A DNA stretch of 10,455 nucleotides from DASUZB01 sp036377075 (GTDB lineage Bacteria; Actinomycetota; CALGFH01): NCBI GenBank assembly GCA_036377075.1, contig DASUZB010000302.1, forward strand, positions 1 through 10,455. The letters run 5' to 3'. A model generated the notes under the pieces. That model saw only the letters and a program-made list of their open reading frames with translations. It was not told the origin of the DNA and ran no database searches. This document shows, piece by piece, positions 1-6,494 of this stretch (its first letter is position 1; each line of letters opens with the position of its first letter). Position numbers and translations under genes: made by a program.

Positions 1-1991
1 AGGCGGTGGTCGTCCAGCTCCGCTTCCAGCCCCGCCGCCATGGCGCGCAGCTCCTCCAGGCGCGGCTGGTTGCGGGCCAGTCGCGCCTCGGCCTTGGCCC
101 GCCGCGCCCGCGCGCTGGCCAGCGCGGCGTCGGCCGCACCCTGCCGCGCGGCCACCTCGCGCAGCAGCTTCAGCTCAACAGAGCCGCTCGGTGGCCCTGC
201 GCCGCTTGGTGCGCTGGTGTCCAGCGGCAGGACGGCCCGCCGCCAGGCCGCGCGCAGCTCGGGGATGCGCCGGTCGAGCGCCGCCAGGTCCGCCGTGAGC
301 CGGGTCACCTCGTCCCGCGCCGCCGCCAGGCGCCGTGCGCGGGCCGCCCGGCCGATCACCGGCCTGGCCGGGCGCTGCAGGCGGGAGATGCTGTCGCCGT
401 AGCGCACGCCGTTCGGGGCGACCGCGGGGCGGCCGAGCGCGGCGAGGTCGTGGCCCTGCCTGGCGTTCTCGGCCGACCAGGCGTCGGCCCGTTCCAGCAG
501 CAGGCCGAGCTCGACCGGGGCCTCGACCAGGGCGAGCACGCCGCTCGGCTCGCCCGCCCCGGTGCGCACGATCCCGAAGCGGTGGCCGGCCTCGACCGCG
601 AGCGCGGTCGCCCGCCGGTAGTCCTCGGACGGGACCACCAGCGCCCAGAGCGCGTCGCCAAGGGCGGCCTCGGCCCGCGCCCGGGCGACCTCGTCCGCGT
701 CCGCCGGCAGCTCGAGCAGCTCGGCGACCAGGACCGCGCTGACGCCCTCGGCGGCCAGGCGGGTGCGGAACGCCTCCACCTCCGGCGGGGCGACCGTGCG
801 GCCCTCGGCGAGCGCGACGACCTCGGCCTGGTGCTCCTCGAGGGCGGCCGCCGCCTCGGCGCGGCGCGTCAGGGCGGCGTGCAGGGCCGCCTCGGCCTGG
901 GGGTCACCGACCTCCACCTTGGCCGGGTCGCGCCCGGGAGCCGACCCGCCACCCGCGCGCGCCGCTTCGGCCTGCCTCGCCCCGGCGGCGCGGGCGTCGA
1001 GCGGGCGCGGGGCGCCGTGGACCTCGTCGAGCCGCCGCTCCAGGCCGTCGGCCCGTTCGCGGAGGGCGCGCGCGGCGGCCTCCTCCTCGGGGGCGCGTTC
1101 GGCCAGGGCATCCAGCAGCGCCTGGTCGGCGGCGACCAAGCGTGCCTGGCGGTCCACCTCCGCGGCGACCGTCCGGACCCGCGCCGCCAGCTCCTGGTAC
1201 CTGGCGGCGGGAAGGTCGACGCGGCGGAGCTGGTCGAGCCGGTCGCGCAGCCCCTTCCATGCCCGGGCGCGTGCCAGCAGCTCGTCGAGGGCCGCGAGGT
1301 GCGCGCGTTCGGCGGCGAGCTGCTCCTCGGCGGCGATTTGGGCGCCGCGGGCGCCGTCGCGGCGCTCGCGGCGGCGGCGCACGGCCTCGTCGGCGGCGCC
1401 CTCCCCGGCCAGCTCGAGCAGGCGGCGCAGCAGGCGGGCGGGGCGCTCGTCGAGCAGCCGGTCGACCGCCCCACCGTGGCGGCGGCCGGCCCCGGCCTGG
1501 GCGAGCAGCTCCTGGTAGCGGTGTGGGCCGATCCAGCGCTCGTCCGGGTTGGCCTCGGCAAAGGCGCGCAGGTCGGTCCTGATGCGCCGGTCGGCGCCCC
1601 AGCGGACCAGGCCCGGCAGGACCCGGTAGCGGCGCTCGCCGGCGGTCACCTGGCAGACCACGCTGACCCGGTCGGCGTGCTCGCAGGCGCCACCCGCCGC
1701 CGCGAACGGCCGTGCGCCGCCGCCCGGCGGCACCGGGTTGGCGAAGGTGGCGCGCAGGAAGGCACGGTCGGCGGCGACGCCGCCAGGGCCGCCGTCGAAG
1801 ACGTAGCGGGCGGCGGCGCGGCCGCCGCCGAGCTCGCCGGCGCCGAGGAGCAGCTCGAGGCCGTCGAGGAAGCAGGTCTTGCCCGAGCCGTTGGGGCCGA
1901 TGGCGACGTTGATCCCGTCGGTCAGCAGCGGGACGGGGTCCGGCCGCAGGCAACCCCAGTGGACGAACTGGACCTCTTCAATCCGTGGCAC
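1..1991 (-). CDS. SMC-like ATPase (N-terminal head, coil, hinge; C-terminus off the left edge)
   Basis: Partial gene: 663 codons are open from GTG 1991 to the left edge without a stop. Seen: Walker A GPNGSGKT at residues 32-39, following a short strand motif (IEEVQFVHWG, 5-13) typical of SMC/RecF heads. Residues 173-193 (GGAVDRLLDERP, then LLELAG) align with the SMC Q-loop segment. A charged Ala/Glu/Arg coiled coil covers about 195-400. A globular hinge-like block follows at about 405-545, with GVSAVLVAELLEL, LGDALWALVVPSEDY and VAPNGVRYGDSISRL, and then a second coil. The order head-coil-hinge-coil and the absence of a CxxC hook favour the SMC/MukB/JetC side over SbcC/Rad50. Such proteins are ATP-driven DNA loop extruders. 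The start is nearly forced, because an in-frame TGA lies at 2010-2012. It overlaps the stop of the upstream gene by 14 bases, so translational coupling is likely. Oddity: the Q-loop Gln appears to be Gly173. Whether it is housekeeping or defence cannot be decided without the C-terminal half and the next genes. Confidence 0.82.
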   Translation of the reverse strand, partial: MPRIEEVQFVHWGCLRPDPVPLLTDGINVAIGPNGSGKTCFLDGLELLLGAGELGGGRAAARYVFDGGPGGVAADRAFLRATFANPVPPGGGARPFAAAGGACEHADRVSVVCQVTAGERRYRVLPGLVRWGADRRIRTDLRAFAEANPDERWIGPHRYQELLAQAGAGRRHGGAVDRLLDERPARLLRRLLELAGEGAADEAVRRRRERRDGARGAQIAAEEQLAAERAHLAALDELLARARAWKGLRDRLDQLRRVDLPAARYQELAARVRTVAAEVDRQARLVAADQALLDALAERAPEEEAAARALRERADGLERRLDEVHGAPRPLDARAAGARQAEAARAGGGSAPGRDPAKVEVGDPQAEAALHAALTRRAEAAAALEEHQAEVVALAEGRTVAPPEVEAFRTRLAAEGVSAVLVAELLELPADADEVARARAEAALGDALWALVVPSEDYRRATALAVEAGHRFGIVRTGAGEPSGVLALVEAPVELGLLLERADAWSAENARQGHDLAALGRPAVAPNGVRYGDSISRLQRPARPVIGRAARARRLAAARDEVTRLTADLAALDRRIPELRAAWRRAVLPLDTSAPSGAGPPSGSVELKLLREVAARQGAADAALASARARRAKAEARLARNQPRLEELRAMAAGLEAELDDHR

Positions 1992-2616
1992 GGCGGCGCC
2001 CGGCCGGGGTCAGGAGTGCTGGCTCCCGCAAGGCCGCTCCTGGCGCCTGGTGCACGGTGGTCCGTGAGACGAAGCCGACCTGGTCCCGCCCGACCACGTC
2101 GAGCATGCCCGCGTGGCGCAGCTCGACGGCGAGGCTGCCGTCCCCGGTGGGGCCGTGCCTGGTCCACGCGGCAACCACCGCGGCGAGGCGGCCGCTCGCC
2201 TCGGCCCACGACCCGCCGACCAGCCAGTCGGTCAGGCTGGCCGGTTCGTGCGCCGCCAGCCAGCGCAGCGCCTCGGCGGCGAGCACGGTCAGGTCGGGGA
2301 CCACCTCGGCCCGCTCGACCCGCAGGGCCACCGGCTCGGGTAGCGGCACGCCCTGGTCGTCCGGCGAGGCGGGCACCGGGGTGGCGGGGGCGGCTCCGTC
2401 CGGCTCGGCCCACCGCTCGGGCGTTGCCGGCGCGCGGGGCGCGGCGGCGGGCGGAGGCGCGAGCCGGACGGCCTGCTCGACCGCGGGAGGCGCGGCCTGG
2501 GCGGCGGGTGGCGCGAGGTCCGAGGCGAATTCGACAGGATCGGGTGGTGCAACCGAGTTGGAGGGCAGGCCAGCGAGCGTCCCTGGAACGTGCTGCCATG
2601 CCTCCGCGCTCGGCAT
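1978..2616 (-). CDS. Unrecognised 212-aa protein encoded upstream of the SMC-like ATPase; possible winged-helix partner
   Basis: I do not recognise a named family. ATG 2616 is chosen because the frame upstream of it does not look like protein, and because a TANNNT box lies 7 bases before it; there is no Shine-Dalgarno sequence. Residues 20-100 are Pro/Ala-rich and probably disordered. Residues 105-190 look folded: a helix (LTVLAAEALRWLAA), a helical stretch (SLTDWLVGGSWAEASGRLAA), another helix (SLAVELRHAGMLDV), then a short strand pair (GRDQVGFVSRT). That order resembles a winged helix. The stop overlaps the SMC-like start by 14 bases, so the two products are probably made together. Small winged-helix (KITE) subunits such as MukE, ScpB and JetB are known partners of SMC ATPases, so a KITE-like role is the main hypothesis. 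It is an inference from position and predicted fold only. A transcription regulator is an alternative. Confidence 0.6.
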   Translation of the reverse strand: MPSAEAWQHVPGTLAGLPSNSVAPPDPVEFASDLAPPAAQAAPPAVEQAVRLAPPPAAAPRAPATPERWAEPDGAAPATPVPASPDDQGVPLPEPVALRVERAEVVPDLTVLAAEALRWLAAHEPASLTDWLVGGSWAEASGRLAAVVAAWTRHGPTGDGSLAVELRHAGMLDVVGRDQVGFVSRTTVHQAPGAALREPALLTPAGRRRATD

Positions 2617-2623
2617 GGCAGGG

Positions 2624-2629
2624 ACCGTA
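2624..2629 (-). promoter_or_regulatory. Candidate -10 box of a leaderless promoter for the 212-aa gene
   Basis: On the minus strand TACGGT fits TANNNT and is followed by 7 bases (CCCTGCC) and then the ATG at 2616. A TANNNT box 6-7 bases before an RTG start is the usual mark of leaderless transcripts in Actinomycetota, and no Shine-Dalgarno sequence is present, which agrees. No good -35 hexamer is seen; the -35 position would abut the dyad at 2652-2682. Inferred, not proven. Confidence 0.4.
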
Positions 2630-2651
2630 CACCGGGGCCGCTGGTGAAGAA

Positions 2652-2682
2652 CTACGCACCTGTCCGCAGGGACGATGCGTAG
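2652..2682. promoter_or_regulatory. Inverted repeat CTACGCA-N17-TGCGTAG, candidate operator
   Basis: Perfect 7-base arms (2652-2658 and 2676-2682) surround a second, nested inverted repeat GTCC-GCAG-GGAC (2662-2673). Relative to a transcription start at the ATG of the 212-aa gene (2616) it spans -36 to -66, flush with the -35 region. This suits a regulator site. Because it would lie upstream of the start site it is less likely to act as an RNA hairpin for that gene. No regulator gene is in the window to pair it with. Confidence 0.4.
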
Positions 2683-2747
2683 CCCTTCCGGGTGGTGGGC
2701 GCCGCCGCCCGGCCGCCGGTGCGGACCAGGGAGGGGGTGCTCCGTGT

Positions 2748-2773
2748 GGCGATGCATCGCCGCCCAATGGGCG
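2748..2773. promoter_or_regulatory. Two abutting palindromes, candidate protein-binding sites
   Basis: GGCGATGCATCGCC (2748-2761) is a perfect 14-base palindrome. It shares its last base with CGCCCA-A-TGGGCG (2761-2773), a second palindrome with a one-base centre. They lie mid-way in the divergent region, about 130 bases upstream of the minus-strand start and 285 bases upstream of cpaB. Loops of 0 and 1 base do not favour RNA hairpins, so DNA-binding sites are more plausible; chance in GC-rich DNA is not excluded. Confidence 0.3.
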
Positions 2774-2852
2774 CAGCGCCAACCAGCGGCCCGAGCTGCA
2801 CGTTCCGGGTCCGTGGAGCGCTCCGGGCGAGATCGACGCATCGGGAGGCGCC

Positions 2853-2926
2853 CCCATAACGCCACTTCACGTCATAATCGTTGTGATGCAGACTGTCAGC
2901 TGCCATTAGGCAACCACGCCTAGAAC
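2853..2926 (+). promoter_or_regulatory. AT-richer stretch, probable promoter zone of the tad operon
   Basis: This is the only clearly AT-richer stretch upstream of the operon. The best hexamer pair is TTGTGA (2881-2886) and CATTAG (2904-2909) with a 17-base spacer, a weak match to a vegetative promoter. CATAAT (2873-2878) is a better -10 but has no -35 at the right distance. A transcript starting near 2916 would have a leader of about 140 bases before the GTG of cpaB. The zone is more certain than the exact boxes. Confidence 0.3.
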
Positions 2927-3003
2927 GAGCGCCGCCGCCGAGTCCCCCACCGCCGAAGGACCCACCCCTTCTGGCGTCGACCCGGCCGGACGCTCCGGCG
3001 GGA

Positions 3004-3023
3004 CCGGCAGCCCGGTCTGCCGG
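3004..3023 (+). repeat. Hairpin CCGGCAG-CCCGGT-CTGCCGG in the probable leader of the tad operon
   Basis: Perfect 7-base arms with a 6-base loop, 34 bases upstream of the GTG at 3058. No U-run follows, so it is not a standard intrinsic terminator. It could be a leader structure or chance in GC-rich sequence. Confidence 0.3.
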
Positions 3024-3057
3024 GGCGTGGTGGTGACTCTCCAGAACGGGGGCCGTC

Positions 3058-3864
3058 GTGCAGGCCACAGACGTCGCGGCAGCGGCCGCGCAGAAGGTAC
3101 CGACGACCCAGGTGCCGCCCCCGCGGCGCGGCGGCGGGAGGCTGTCGCTCGCGCACGTCATCACGCTGCTCGCGGGCCTGCTGGCGATGCTGCTGGTCTT
3201 CAGCGTGCTGCGCAGCCGCGACGCCACCTGGCGGGTGGCGGTCGCGGCCAGGGAGATCAAGGCGGGCACCACGCTCGACCGCTCGGCGTTCCGCTTCACC
3301 GACGTGAACGCCTCGGCCGACGTGCGCCAGCGCCTGGTCAGCCCCGCCGCCCTCGACCAGCTCCGCGGCACCGTCGCCAGCCGCACGATCGCCGCCGGCG
3401 ACCTGGTGAACCGCAGCGACTTCCGGCCGGCCGCCGCGGGAGCGCGGCTCCGTGCCATGAGCGTGCCGGTCGACCCGGCCCACGCGGTCGGCGGCGCGCT
3501 CGCTCCCGGCGACCGCGTCGACGTCATCCGGGTGCAGGAGAACGGCCAGGCCGTGTTCGTCGTCGCCAACGCCGCGGTGCTCTCGGTCAACCAGCCCGAC
3601 TCGCACACGATCGGGCCGGCGGGCGCCTGGAGCCTCACCCTGGCGGTGTCGGCGCGCGACGCCCTGCGGCTGGCGACGGCCATCCGCGGCGAGAAGTTCG
3701 AGGTGGTCCGCTCGACCGGCTCCGACCCGGTCGCCGCCGCCCCGGACTTCGGCCAGCAGGCGGCGCCGGGCGGGCAGGCTGGTGCGGGCGGGCAGCCGAA
3801 CGCGAACGCGGGGCCTGGGGGCCAGCCGACCGGCACCACCCTGCCGTCCGGGGGGACGGGCTGA
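3058..3864 (+). CDS. cpaB: CpaB/RcpC-like Flp pilus assembly protein (SAF domain)
   Basis: 268 residues. Seen: basic, Pro-rich cytosolic N-terminus (1-29), one membrane segment (31-51, VITLLAGLLAMLLVFSVL), then an SAF domain at about 58-122 (VAVAAREIKAGTTLDRSAF ... IAAGDLVNRSDF) and an RcpC-like region at 130-220 with MSVPVDPAHAVGG and LAPGDRVDVIRV. This order and length are typical of CpaB/RcpC, a single-pass membrane protein with an extracytoplasmic domain, needed for Tad pilus assembly. In Gram-negative bacteria it works with the secretin; no secretin is seen here, so its role must differ or be limited to the membrane side of the machine. The C-terminus (232-268) is a Gly/Gln/Pro/Asn-rich low-complexity tail. 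The GTG start is supported by GGGGG about 6 bases upstream. It is the first gene of the operon; the next starts 5 bases after its stop. Confidence 0.88.
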   Translation: MQATDVAAAAAQKVPTTQVPPPRRGGGRLSLAHVITLLAGLLAMLLVFSVLRSRDATWRVAVAAREIKAGTTLDRSAFRFTDVNASADVRQRLVSPAALDQLRGTVASRTIAAGDLVNRSDFRPAAAGARLRAMSVPVDPAHAVGGALAPGDRVDVIRVQENGQAVFVVANAAVLSVNQPDSHTIGPAGAWSLTLAVSARDALRLATAIRGEKFEVVRSTGSDPVAAAPDFGQQAAPGGQAGAGGQPNANAGPGGQPTGTTLPSGGTG

Positions 3865-3868
3865 GGCG

Positions 3869-5134
3869 ATGGGCGCCGTCGAGATCGCCATCGGCGTCTC
3901 CCACCGTCCGTGGGCGCAGAGCCTGTTCGGCTACGTCGCCGACCACGGCGGCGCCCGCGTGCGCAAGCGCGTGCTGTCCGACGAGGACGCCCTGGAAGGC
4001 GACTACGACGTGCTGGTGGTCGACGACAGCTCCAGCGTCCTGACCCGCCGGGTGGTGCAGGAGCTGCACCACCGCGGCCGCCGCGTGCTGGCCGTCCACG
4101 GCGCCGGCGACTACCGCGCGCCGGAGGCGCTGCGGACGCTCGGCGTCGACGCCACCGTCGAGGACAACGCCACCCCGGAGCGCTTCGTCGACCTGATCGC
4201 CGGCCTCGCGCCGGCGCGTCCGCCCGGCAAGGGCGAGAACGTGGACGACGCCTTCGCGCAGATCACCCGCGAGCTCGGCGACGACCTGCCGCCCACCGGC
4301 GCCCTGCCGGAGCACCGCGACCCCAACCGCGGCTGGGTCACGGCCGTGCTGGCGGTGAGCGGTGGCTGCGGCGCCACCGAGATCTCGCTCGAGCTGGCCA
4401 GGGCGCTGGAGCGCCGCGGTGAGCGGGCGGTACTGGTCGACGCGGACGAGGTCGCCCCGTCGCTCTCCCAGCGCACCGGCCTGCCGCTGGTGCCCAACAT
4501 CCGCAACGCGGTCGACGCGGTCGAGCAGCGGGTCGGCAACCTGCAGGAGGCGCTCACGCCGCTGCCCGGCGACGAGCCGGAGGTGCTCTGCGGCCTCTCC
4601 AACCCGGGCGACTGGGTCCACGTCCGTCCCGGCCAGGTGGCCGACGTCATCGGCGAGCTGTCGCAGCACTGCCGCCAGGTGGTGGTCAACGCCGGCCCGC
4701 GGGCCGAGGACGTCACCGCGACCAACGGCCTCGCCCGCTACGGGATCACCCGGCTGATGCTCACCGTGGCCGACCAGGTGGTGCTCGTCGCCGCGCCCAA
4801 CCCGGTCGGGGTCGCGCGCCTGCTCGACTGGGTGGTCCGCTTCAAGGCGGTGGACCGCTCCAAGCCGGTCCACGTCGCCCTCAACCGCAGCCCCCCCGGC
4901 TCCTTCTACCGGCGCGAGCTGGAGCGCGAGGTCTACCGCTCGTTCATCCCGACCTCGCTGCACGTGCTCCCGTTCGACAAGCGTGTCGAGGAGGCGGCCT
5001 GGAACGGCCGCCTGGTCCCCGGTGGCCCGTTCGCCAAGGCGGTGTCCCACCTGGCCGAGCAGCTCCCCATGGCGCAGCAGCCAGCCGCCAAGGAGCGGCG
5101 CTCGCGCGACAAGGTCAGGGGGCGGCGGCGGTGA
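3869..5134 (+). CDS. tadZ: TadZ/CpaE-like pilus localisation protein with a degenerate P-loop
   Basis: 421 residues from ATG 3869, chosen because it lies just after the cpaB stop; an in-frame GTG at 3782 would sit inside cpaB. Seen: an N-terminal receiver-like domain (about 4-113, with YDVLVVDDSSS at 46-55 and VLAVHGAGDY at 73-82), a linker, then a MinD/ParA-type domain (about 156-400). That pairing is the hallmark of TadZ/CpaE, which places the Tad machine, often at a pole. The P-loop reads SGGCGATE (164-171): the signature Lys of the deviant Walker A is Ser164 and the catalytic Lys is Ala169. The Walker A' aspartates remain (VLVDADE, 188-194), but the Walker B Asp is Asn274 (VVVNAGP). TadZ proteins with altered P-loops are known, and this one probably binds nucleotide poorly or not at all. 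It could instead be called CpaE; the role is the same. Confidence 0.88.
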   Translation: MGAVEIAIGVSHRPWAQSLFGYVADHGGARVRKRVLSDEDALEGDYDVLVVDDSSSVLTRRVVQELHHRGRRVLAVHGAGDYRAPEALRTLGVDATVEDNATPERFVDLIAGLAPARPPGKGENVDDAFAQITRELGDDLPPTGALPEHRDPNRGWVTAVLAVSGGCGATEISLELARALERRGERAVLVDADEVAPSLSQRTGLPLVPNIRNAVDAVEQRVGNLQEALTPLPGDEPEVLCGLSNPGDWVHVRPGQVADVIGELSQHCRQVVVNAGPRAEDVTATNGLARYGITRLMLTVADQVVLVAAPNPVGVARLLDWVVRFKAVDRSKPVHVALNRSPPGSFYRRELEREVYRSFIPTSLHVLPFDKRVEEAAWNGRLVPGGPFAKAVSHLAEQLPMAQQPAAKERRSRDKVRGRRR

Positions 5135-5157
5135 GCGGGGGAGTCACGGGGGCCTGC

Positions 5158-5172
5158 CCGGGGGTGCCCCGG
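5158..5172 (+). promoter_or_regulatory. Hairpin covering the ribosome-binding site of tadA
   Basis: CCGGGG-GTG-CCCCGG (5158-5172) is a perfect 6-base GC stem with a 3-base loop. It contains the G-rich Shine-Dalgarno sequence (5160-5164) and ends on the first base of the GTG start. If it forms, it would hide the start of the motor ATPase until ribosomes leaving tadZ open it. Such small GC stems also arise by chance in this composition. Confidence 0.3.
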
Positions 5173-6494
5173 TGACCAACCCGAGCAGCGCCTACGACCA
5201 GATCCGGCACACCGTGCTGCGCTGGATCGAGGACCAGAAGGTCGACCCGACCGACGAGCAGGAGATCCGCGGGCGCACCGCCGAGGCGATCCGGCAGTGG
5301 CAGCGCAGCGCCGCCGCCAGCGAGCGGCGCAGCCTCGGCGACGTGGAGGCCATGGCCGAGCGGGTGGTCCGCTCGATCACCGGCTTCGGCGCCCTGCAGG
5401 AGCTGTTCGCCGCCCCCGGCATCGAGGAGATCGAGATCGAGGGCGACCTGGTCATGTACGTGGACGCGTCGGGGCGGCGCAGGACCCTGGTCGCGCCGAC
5501 CACCGAGGAGGAGAACCGCCAGGGGGTCGACCGCCTGCTCGCCGCCACCCACCGCCACCTGGACACGCAGAACCCGCTGGTGCACGCGCGCGTGCTCGAC
5601 GGCAGGGCGCGCCTGTCGGTGGCGATCCCGCCGGTGGCCGACAAGCTCTCCGCCACCATCCGCTTCCACCAGTTGCGCAACGAGAGCCTCTCCACCATGG
5701 TGGCGCGCGGCTCGCTGACCGTGCCGGCCGCCGGGTTCCTCTGGGCGGTCGCCCAGACGCGCCTGTCGCTGGTCATCTCCGGGCCGCCGTTCGCCGGCAA
5801 GACCTCGATGCTCGGCGCGCTGCTCGCCGCCGTGCCGCCGAGCAGGCGCATCCGCGTGTGCGAGGACACCCGCGAGCTGGTCGACGAGCGGCCCACCATC
5901 TCCTACATGGAGGCGCGCGCCAAGTCGCTCGGCGGCGAGGGCGAGATCACCCTGCGCGACCTGATCAAGTTCGTGCTCAAGATGCGGCCCGACTACATCG
6001 TGGTCGGCGAGGTGCTCGGCGCCGAGGCGTTCGAGATCGTCCGCGCGGTCAACGCCGGCTGCGGCTTCGCCTGCACGGTGCACGCCAACTCCGCCCGCGA
6101 CGCCCTCACCGCGCTGGTCAACGCGGCCATCATGGCCGGCGAGAACGTCAAGTCCACCGACGTCCGCGAGGTGTTCGCCTCCTCGATCAGGTACGTGATG
6201 CACCTGGAGGTCGCCGAGCGCGGCCTCGTCGCCGGCGGCGGCCAGGGACTGCTGCGCCAGACCCGCGAGATCATCGAGCTGGTCCCGAGCCTCCACGACA
6301 ACTTCAGCCACGAGGTGCTGTTCAGCCGCGAGGCGCTGGGCCGCCCGCTGGAGTGGACCGGCACCATGCCGCACCACGCCGAGGTGATCGACCGCTCCCT
6401 GCCCGACGGGCTGAAGGTCGCCGACATCCTGCGCGGGCACGTGTCCCCGTTCGACCTCGGCCTCACCGCCATCAGCCAGGGGGTGGCGCCGTGA
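5172..6494 (+). CDS. tadA: TadA/CpaF-type pilus assembly ATPase
   Basis: 440 residues. GTG 5172 is taken as the start: it has a G-rich Shine-Dalgarno sequence 8 bases upstream and lies 37 bases after the tadZ stop. Seen: N-terminal domain with GFGALQELFAAPGIEEIEIEG, the usual CpaF lead-in; Walker A GPPFAGKT (204-211); Asp-box CEDTRELV; Walker B region MRPDYIVVGEVLGAEAFE with Glu280; His-box CTVHANSARDAL with His304. All the secretion-ATPase motifs are intact, so it should be an active hexameric motor at the cytoplasmic face driving assembly through the TadB/TadC platform. Differences from the classical family: GPPFAGKT rather than GGTGSGKT, VGEVLG rather than VGEVRG, and NAGCGFACTVH rather than the usual NTGHDGS type. 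I believe this is an actinobacterial subgroup, from memory. The stop overlaps the next start (GTGA). Confidence 0.93.
   Translation: MTNPSSAYDQIRHTVLRWIEDQKVDPTDEQEIRGRTAEAIRQWQRSAAASERRSLGDVEAMAERVVRSITGFGALQELFAAPGIEEIEIEGDLVMYVDASGRRRTLVAPTTEEENRQGVDRLLAATHRHLDTQNPLVHARVLDGRARLSVAIPPVADKLSATIRFHQLRNESLSTMVARGSLTVPAAGFLWAVAQTRLSLVISGPPFAGKTSMLGALLAAVPPSRRIRVCEDTRELVDERPTISYMEARAKSLGGEGEITLRDLIKFVLKMRPDYIVVGEVLGAEAFEIVRAVNAGCGFACTVHANSARDALTALVNAAIMAGENVKSTDVREVFASSIRYVMHLEVAERGLVAGGGQGLLRQTREIIELVPSLHDNFSHEVLFSREALGRPLEWTGTMPHHAEVIDRSLPDGLKVADILRGHVSPFDLGLTAISQGVAP

Larger units (their letters stand above)
2617..3057. other. Divergent intergenic region between the SMC-like pair and the tad operon
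   Basis: About 440 bases without a convincing gene: the open frames here lack protein-like composition and have no plausible starts. It holds a leaderless-type promoter for the minus-strand gene (2624-2629), a dyad at 2652-2682, two abutting palindromes at 2748-2773, an AT-richer stretch at about 2853-2926 that is the best place for the plus-strand promoter, and a GC-rich hairpin in the probable cpaB leader (3004-3023). The clustering of dyads suggests that one or both directions are regulated. Confidence 0.7.

Noticed and set aside
1..1991. SbcC/Rad50 or RecN identity for the ATPase
   Set aside because: No CxxC zinc hook is seen between the coils. The globular hinge-like block and the Q-loop context GGAVDRLLDERP fit the SMC side better. 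RecN is not fully excluded because the C-terminal half is missing.
6..2909. Very long open plus-strand frame (967 codons) opposite the SMC-like gene
   Set aside because: Antisense shadow of GC-rich coding sequence. Its composition is low-complexity Arg/Ala/Gly/Pro with no motif, whereas the minus strand has a clear P-loop, coils and hinge.
3004..3023. Intrinsic terminator upstream of cpaB
   Set aside because: The hairpin is real in sequence but no T-run follows on either strand, so it is listed only as an inverted repeat.
2652..3839. 395-codon minus-strand open frame opposite cpaB
   Set aside because: Shadow of cpaB and its leader; no domain is recognisable and the plus strand explains the region.
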